From Lytechinus pictus (taxonomy: Eukaryota; Echinodermata; Echinoidea; Temnopleuroida; Toxopneustidae), in assembly GCF_037042905.1 (NCBI RefSeq), contig NC_087256.1:28236001-28300000 (forward strand): a DNA stretch of 64,000 nt. Direction: 5' to 3'. The position numbers and the translations under genes are program-made. Below the pieces are notes generated by a model. That model was not told the DNA's origin and ran no database searches. It saw only the letters and a program-made list of their open reading frames with translations. Position 1 is the first letter of the stretch. Each line of letters starts with the position of its first letter. Shown piece by piece: positions 57,701-64,000 of the stretch.

Positions 57701-60562
57701 TAAATTCACTCATTCTTTAAGGAATGTAGCTAGATGTAACACATAGAATTTTATGATATTTTTTAAATAAATGCTACAAAATAATCTTAATCTTAATTGT
57801 TTGAAATTTGTTTCCTCTTTCTTTCTGATACTTAGGGCGTAGAACAGAGATTGAGAGACCAAACTGAGGAGCTTCTGACCGCACAACAACGCGTCAAAGA
57901 CTTAGAGGTACTCCTCGAGGTAAGAAAGGAATCCTAGCTATCATCCAAGTCGTTGTCTGTAAATTTCATCGTCATTAACTTATGATTCTCATTGATATCA
58001 TCAAGACATTTAGAAGAGTCTCAAGCACAACAGCATAAAATCGCAATGAAGAAAAAAGCTAAAAAAGAAAGGACAGAATAATTGGAGAACCACACTTGTC
58101 ATTATTGCTCTTGATTGTAATATATTTCATCATAATTTATTAACTCTTGATAGTTATTTCTCTTGCTTACCAGATGTTTTGAAATAGTCATCCTTCTATG
58201 CAAAAGAATAGCATAGTGTTTAATCGTAACTAATTGATCATATTCAATTGCTGTTAAATGTTTTACAAATTGTATGATTGTTAACACGTTACTACAATTC
58301 TTTTTAGACGGTGCTCCAACGTGGGACTGAACCACGTTTCTCTGGCTCCTTGGATCATCAGTTTGCCGACGCTGACAGGATTTCTACAACAGAGGGAGAT
58401 GACCTTCCATCATCCGTCTCCCTTGCATCACCGGAGGAGAGCTCCTCGGTCTCCCTCCCATCTCTAGAGACCCCCTCAGCCTCCTTCCCATCCCTGGAGA
58501 CCACCCCAGCCTCCTTCCCATCACTGGAGAGCTCGGAGGTCTTCCTTCCTTCACTGGAGAATACCCCAGCATCCCTCCCATCTTTGGAGAGCTCCTTAGT
58601 CTGCCTCCCATCCCTGGAGACCACCCCAGCCTCCCTCCCATCTTTGAAGACAACCCCTGTCTCACTCCCTTCTGGTCTGGAGAGCTCCCCAGAGATGACT
58701 GCACTTCCCGCACAGACAGATGGCAGTTCTCCCCAAACAGCTGGAGACCCTGCCTCAGTGCCTCGGGATGAAGAGCATCAGCCCAGCGATGCTGTACTGC
58801 TTCTAAACTTTCAGTCCGTCCCAACACCTCCAGAATCACCCACAGAGAACCAACAGAACCAGGAGTCGCAAGGGGAACCTTCTCTCCAGGAATTCCTTGG
58901 TCAGGATCGGACCTTCATCCTTCCGCCGATTGAGTCAGCACGACCAAGTCCTGAAGAAGATTTCAGATCAGCTTCTCCTTCATCTCAGGAGAGTTCCCTA
59001 AGGCATATCCACCCAGCACTTGACATCACTGGAAGCGAATCTGATGGATCAAGTGAAGAGGAGTGAGTATACAAAATTCATAACGATGATGATAATACTC
59101 CTAAAAGAAATAGAAGTTCGAAGTGACAAAACAGAGATATAAAGATCATCACTAGTTACTTGAAATTTCAATAACAAAAGTTGGATGGAAAAAAACAAAC
59201 AATGCCTAGGATAAACCTTTGAAGCTGCTATAGGCAATAACAAGTAATAAAACTTTATCTATGCCTTAGATGTTATATTAACTTATTTAATTCAATAAAA
59301 TTATATAAGTATTGTACATAGTTAAAATCATCTGAAGCAAAGCTTTGCCAGTAGTACTTTCCAAATTGATTCAATGTGAAAATAAAAGCTTACTATATAC
59401 TCTCTGAACAGATTATATAATCACTTTCATTTGTCAAATTTCGATTTATAGATTCTAATTCAATCTTAACAATTTGTACGATTTTGAAGAATTTTTTAAG
59501 CATTATACTACAAAACAGAACTGCTAGAACATATAATTGAAAACATAATTAATGTCATTTTGATTCTCTTTGTTTTTTTTTCTTCCAATCAGCAGATCTT
59601 CTTCGATGACTGCATCCTCATCTAACCTCAACTCAGCTAGCTCTTTAACATCATCTTCTAGAGCTCAAGTTTGGACCAGTGCTGATGCATTCTCCAGCAT
59701 CCACAAGGCAATGCAGTCTGTCACCCCACCAAGATGTAACAACGTGGTGAGAGAGCTGAAAGACCTTGCTTTGTGGTCAACATCAAGCACAGCCAGGACC
59801 ATAGAGCTTGGAAGAGGTTCGAACGGTGCAGTTTACCTCTTCAGGCATGCGACGACAAAAGACCCCATCGCCCTGAAGAACTTCCCTCTGTCCAGAGACC
59901 CTGCGCACCGTCAACGCCAGCTGTACTTCGTGAGCGAAGAAGCAGGCATCCAAAAAGACCTAAGTGCATTCCGTCACTTTCCCCGGTACTACGGGTATGC
60001 CACATTGGATTGCCATTCTCTTGCTCTGGCTATGGAGTTTGTAGGTGATGCCCAACAGGGGAAGAGCATCACCCTGGCTGACTCCCTGGATGGAAGACCT
60101 TCCGGATGGAAGCCGCAGGAGAAGTTTTCTATCGCCCTGGACATTGTTGAGGGAATCAACATCATGCATCGTCGAGGACTCCTCATCAACGACCTGAAGT
60201 GCAACAACATACTGCTGAACATGGAGGAAGGCAGAATGAGGGCCAAAGTGATTGACTTTGGTCATGCAACGAGACGAGCTTGCCCTTCCCATGTGTACCG
60301 TCTCAACCAAGACGACAAGAGACGATATCGCACCGAAGGGCTTTACAACCACGTTGCACCCGAGGTTGCCCTTGATGGCCAGTTGCCTTCCATCAAGTCA
60401 GATGCTTTCCAGGTTGGCTGTGTCTTTGTGAGGATGGGCAACCGTTTCCAGCTGGATGCCCTCCGGAACATCGGATACGAGTGCTGCGACGTGGAGCCCA
60501 AGAAGCGACCAAGCCTCGTTTATGTTGAAGCCGTTCTTCAAGCCCTCAAGTCAGCATTGTAG
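54792..60562 (+). CDS. Kinase-domain gene, paralog 3 (six coding exons, 681 aa)
   Basis: Exons 54792-54811, 56729-56786, 57258-57419, 57836-57919, 58308-59062 and 59596-60562, with GT-AG borders and matching phases. Exon 5 is 90 bp longer than in the paralogs: eight instead of five decapeptides, adding SASFPSLETT-like and LVCLPSLETT-like units. The kinase domain keeps the glycine loop, Lys, INDLKCNNIL, DFG and APE. Asp-to-Asn occurs in exon 3 (LRANVGDQ). Intron 1 is lengthened by a MITE. Exons 2-4 are closest to paralog 2, exons 5-6 to paralog 1. The frame is open. Likely cytoplasmic, as no signal or membrane segment is seen; function unknown. Confidence 0.85.
54819..55704. mobile_element. 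Intron-1 TIR element of paralog 3
   Basis: Absent from the same intron in copies 1 and 2. Left TAGTCACGTATTGTATTACC and inverted right TGGCAGTGTATCCTATTGCC both run into GGACAC. TA lies on each side (54817-54818 and 55705-55706). It inserted seven bases after the exon-1 donor GT. No transposase frame; Tc1/mariner-type MITE likely. Confidence 0.75.
58446..58673 (+). repeat. Coding decapeptide repeat, paralog 3 (about 8 units)
   Basis: Same 30-bp unit as in the paralogs, with three extra copies. All changes are multiples of 30 bp, so the frame is kept. Confidence 0.88.
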
Positions 60563-61700
60563 TAAAACAAGAACAATATATAAAAAAAAATCAAAAAGGG
60601 GTGCAATGGGGACATCAATGCTGAAATTACAAAATATATAACACATTACAGCTGTTATTATTGAGGGGAAACCAAATACCGGGGGGAGGGGGGGGGGGCG
60701 TTTGATAAAGCTGTTCGTAAGTTAAGAGCGACTTTAAGAACGACTGGTGAACCTTTCTTATACACGTAACCATCGCCAATGAATATATCATTTACCACAA
60801 GAAAGGATCACCAGTCGTTCTTAAAGTTGCTCTTAACTGTGGTAAGTATTAGTAGCTACAAGTTTAAAGGTTTTGTTTGTTGTATAATCTGAATGCATAA
60901 ATGGTCAATAATTTTTTTTCACTTTTAATATCAGTTCGACAGATATTTATGTTAATAGTAAAAAATACTGATGCATCAAACGTGAAAATTTTGCTATTCA
61001 TCATTAAACTACAGGTATTCATCATAGTTTATGTTCCACTTAAGATCAAAATTAGTGCTAATTTCATTAATAATTATACCTGCGTCACTTCTATTACATG
61101 TACATGCATATTTATTAAAGAATCAAATGACCTTGTAGCAATTCATAACTCAAAGAATTTTAACAATTTATATCCCATTAGTGTTATGGCTGAGCATTCT
61201 TGCAGCATTTACAATTGTCTTTTTTTGTTTCTTTTTTTTTTCTAGAGAAGGAAGACTGGCATCTCGAAATGGGTTGATGACTATCATCAGATACAAACGC
61301 TTCATTTACAAACGAACGAAACAAAACTATTTCTTGCTTCAGTCGGGACCACAGCACTATCAGCAAACCAATGCAATATATTCAAATTATAAAATGAAAA
61401 GAAATTATCCAATGCAGCTGATGTTTAATTAGAATGTGAATATCAATAACTGGACATGGTATACATGCTTTATTCATATGCATGAATAAATAAATATTTT
61501 CAGATCTTTGGGAAGGGGGGGTTAAAGTTTAAAACTGCAATTTTATCAAGCTGTGCTTTCATTGGCAATACTAAAATCACTTCATGGTTGTATATATTTC
61601 TTAATTATGGGATGAATAAATTATTTTTTTATTTTTCTACTTTAATCAGATAAATTGGTGTTATGTGTTATCATTGGTTGTGATAAAAAATCGTTTTGAA
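60563..61700 (+). other. 3' flank of paralog 3, possible spliced 3' UTR
   Basis: After the stop, a donor-like GTGGTAAGTATT (GT at 60842) and an acceptor-like TTTTTCTAG (61245) bound about 400 bp. AATAAA occurs near 61488 and at 61615. A 3' UTR intron is a guess; RNA data would decide. Confidence 0.35.
60719..60839. repeat. Inverted repeat downstream of kinase, copy 3
   Basis: Best preserved hairpin of the three: GTTAAGAGCGACTTTAAGAA pairs with its inverse over about 40 bp, with a single-base change in each ten or so. Confidence 0.8.
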
Positions 61701-62315
61701 AGAGAGAAAGAGATAGAAAGAGTGAAGGAGGGAGAGAGAGACAGATGGAAAGTTAGAGGGGGAGAAAGAGAAAAGAAAGAGAATGGGGATATGCATAAAC
61801 TTGACAGAGCTGAAAGAAGAGTTGGGAGTGTTAAGATTGCACAAAAGAAAAAAAATAATCATTTTACAACCTGTCACCTTCAAGTCATGAAATTATCTTT
61901 AAGAATGCTAACATTCCTGTCAGCGAATCTTTGGTGAATAGAGAGAAAAAATCATACTTATCCACTAACCTTGAACTAAATTTTAATGTTTGTGGTCAAA
62001 CATTGCAGATATAATGAGATTTGTTGATGTATGACCACAAACATTACATATATTTGTTTTAGGTTGGTGGCTATATTTGCATCTACACATCTTCCATTCA
62101 ATTCTTGTTTATATTCAAATATTTTCTGCCTCTAACGTTAGTCTTGGGTTATTGTGGAAAAAGGAGGGACGAGAAAAAAGGAGACAGTTGGATAGACAGA
62201 AAGAGGGAGATAAAGAGAGGGGTGGGGTGGAGATAGAAATGAGAGAAAGTGAGAGAGAGAGGAGTTGAGATATGGGAAGGGAGAGATAAAGAGACAAAGA
62301 AGGAGCAAGAGATAT
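61701..62315. other. Copy 3 segment with GA-rich tracts
   Basis: Microsatellite GA-rich tracts at about 61695-61790 and 62155-62315, and the third version of the 62-nt hairpin at 61985-62045. No gene. Confidence 0.4.
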
Positions 62316-62704
62316 CAAGGTTCCCAGCCTTTCAAGAAAACAAAATTCCCTGATTTTTTCCTGATGAAGTTTAAAAATTCCCTGATAATCATTTAAACAC
62401 ATTCCCAGTTTCGCATGTTTTCTAAGTTGTTGCAGTGAATTAGGCCTACATGTATTTTCAGTACAAAAACAATAATGTAAAACTAATAGTACCACCATAG
62501 CCAGTCATTCAATGAATGATATTTTTTGATATGCAACAAAATATAACAGAGTCTGACTGATTACCGTGCTTTCGACTTTGGGCCGATCAAAATTTCCTGA
62601 TTTTTGCCTCATTTGAGGCATTTTTCCCTGATATGAAGTATTTTTCATCAAATTCCCTGACAGGAAAAGAGTAAAATAATTTTCTCTGATTGGCTGGAAC
62701 CCTG
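62316..62704. mobile_element. MITE with AGGGTTCCAGCC ends, copy 3
   Basis: Same element and position as 35766-36151 in copy 1; absent in copy 2. Confidence 0.65.
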
Positions 62705-63999
62705 CATGAAAGGGAGCTAGAAACGGGGGATGGATATACAAACTATAGGCCATGTCACACACACACATCTTAAGTAAAAAAAACTTGATCTTGCTGTCAG
62801 AAAATAAAAATTGTACTAGGTTCTTTTGTTGCCATGAATCACCACCCCACCCCCCCCCCAAAAAAAAAATATATATATATATTTTTTTTAGAATAAGTGA
62901 ATAGAAATCCCCATTAAAATCTAAATCTTACTTGACAAACGTCCTTTTTATATACTTGGTCATCATGAAGGTATGCAAACCTCATTCTTTTCCCATCTTC
63001 ACTCTTTCTTATCTGTTTTGAAATAAAAATATACATTTCTAAAATATATTAACAACTTAATGGAGAAACAAATAATGACCGGAGATGGAAACACATGGTA
63101 AGATTACAAATGATATGTATATTTTTCTGTATTCTGGTACATAATGGATTAGATCCATGTCATCTGGAACTGCCATTTGACATCACTTTAAACAAACACA
63201 TAAATGACACTTTAAGTGTTACATTTCGCTCCCATTATATTCCTTCAGCCCTAATGGGAATAAACACAAGGCCATTCCCAATCACTCACATTTTTTTCTT
63301 TATCAGATTCAATGATATTTCAATTCACAATTTTCAAGCATTTATTATATATATCCTGGGTACAATGTAATCACGCTCAATCTTTCTTATTATTTCATAA
63401 ACAAAGAAAAATCAATTCCTATAAAATGTCAACAATTGGCTTCCAACACATACCTATGATACCTTTTGATTTTGATTCTGAAGACAAGACTACCAAACCT
63501 TTCTAGATGAAAAAAGGGATACTTTTGCTACAAAATAGGAAGATACTCTATTTTCAATGAGTGAGAAAATAATAGAAATTGTGCCGATATACGAGCACAA
63601 AATGGTCAAAATTCTAAACATATATCCTCCATATTGGAAATGACTGGCAGTTAAGTTAAACCACTCACTCTTTCAACAAAATATCCTTTGGAAGAAAAGT
63701 ACATGTATAAAACAGGAATGTAGAGAAAAGCTAACAGCTACTACTAAAAAAAAACAGAAATCAACTGTTTACATTATAGTCAATAGGACGTCAAAATGCA
63801 ATATTGCGTTTATAAAGCGTCATTTGTACCTATTCAAAGACACATTGACCCAGGCACTTGGTTCATTCAAGGAATTAATCCTGCCTGAAATCCATTTGCC
63901 TCACCTGGGTCGAGTGTGGCTGAACGTGGACTAATTTCTTGGTTAAAAAAGATATGTTATGAAAGTTTTGTTCGAAAGTTGCAATGAGTAATACTATTG
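62705..63999. other. Distal part of copy 3
   Basis: Homologous to 36152-37448. No plus-strand gene. The minus-strand exon-like stretch lies at 62932-63012. Confidence 0.4.
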
Positions 64000-64000
64000 C

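Larger units (their letters stand above)
54354..63999. repeat. Segmental duplication, copy 3 (cut by window end)
   Basis: Collinear with copies 1 and 2 up to the window end, which matches about 37448 in copy 1. Carries paralog 3, an intron-1 MITE and the AGGGTTCCAGCC MITE, but not the 5.8-kb block. Confidence 0.93.

Overview
The window looks like genomic DNA of an animal, most likely a marine deuterostome such as a sea urchin or other echinoderm. The evidence is AT-rich DNA, genes with GT-AG introns, a Mag-lineage Ty3/gypsy retrotransposon with a tRNA-Ser-type primer binding site, a tRNA-derived SINE, CR1-like LINE tails, and many non-autonomous DNA transposons whose 8-bp, TTAA, TA or 3-bp target duplications can be read directly. 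I cannot name the species; a hemichordate or cephalochordate is not excluded.

Region 1 (1-8876) is a tandem array of units of about 0.86-0.88 kb. Each complete unit carries one plus-strand tRNA-Ile gene (anticodon AAT), and nine are present. Long and short unit types partly alternate, giving a dimeric repeat of about 1.74 kb. Two units carry the same hAT-like MITE at the same site, and the last unit carries a different 8-bp-TSD insertion. Short reading frames that recur here are translations of repeat and tRNA sequence, not proteins.

Region 2 (8877-21988) has no convincing complete gene. It holds a minus-strand tRNA-Pro-like locus, a TTAA-flanked long inverted repeat, two nested 3-bp-TSD elements, several palindromic MITEs (two of them caught in nesting events), a tRNA-derived SINE, a LINE tail, a GATA microsatellite and one possible signal-peptide-type first exon near 15.4 kb.

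Region 3 (21989-63999) is a segmental duplication present nearly three times (starting at 21989, 44795 and 54354; native unit about 9.56 kb). Each unit carries one plus-strand gene with six coding exons, reconstructed here from splice sites and phases. The products are 653, 651 and 681 residues: a short N-terminal exon, a helical/coiled-coil segment, a Ser/Pro/Leu decapeptide-repeat linker whose copy number differs between paralogs, and a C-terminal protein kinase domain that keeps the catalytic Lys, Asp, Asn and DFG but has IND in place of HRD. All three frames are open. The promoters share a duplicated set of palindromes, including inverted forkhead-like motifs.

The copies differ mainly by insertions. 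Copy 1 has a LINE tail just upstream, a block of about 5.8 kb downstream of the kinase, and a 6.3-kb Ty3/gypsy element with a 1.55-kb terminal-inverted-repeat element nested in its 3' LTR. Copy 2 has a private MITE. Copy 3 has an intron-1 MITE and three extra decapeptides. The gypsy element is young (LTRs differ at one of 176 positions) but its pol frame is broken by two single-base shifts. Weaker candidates are spliced minus-strand exons in the inter-kinase segments and in the 5.8-kb block, and two compact hairpins.
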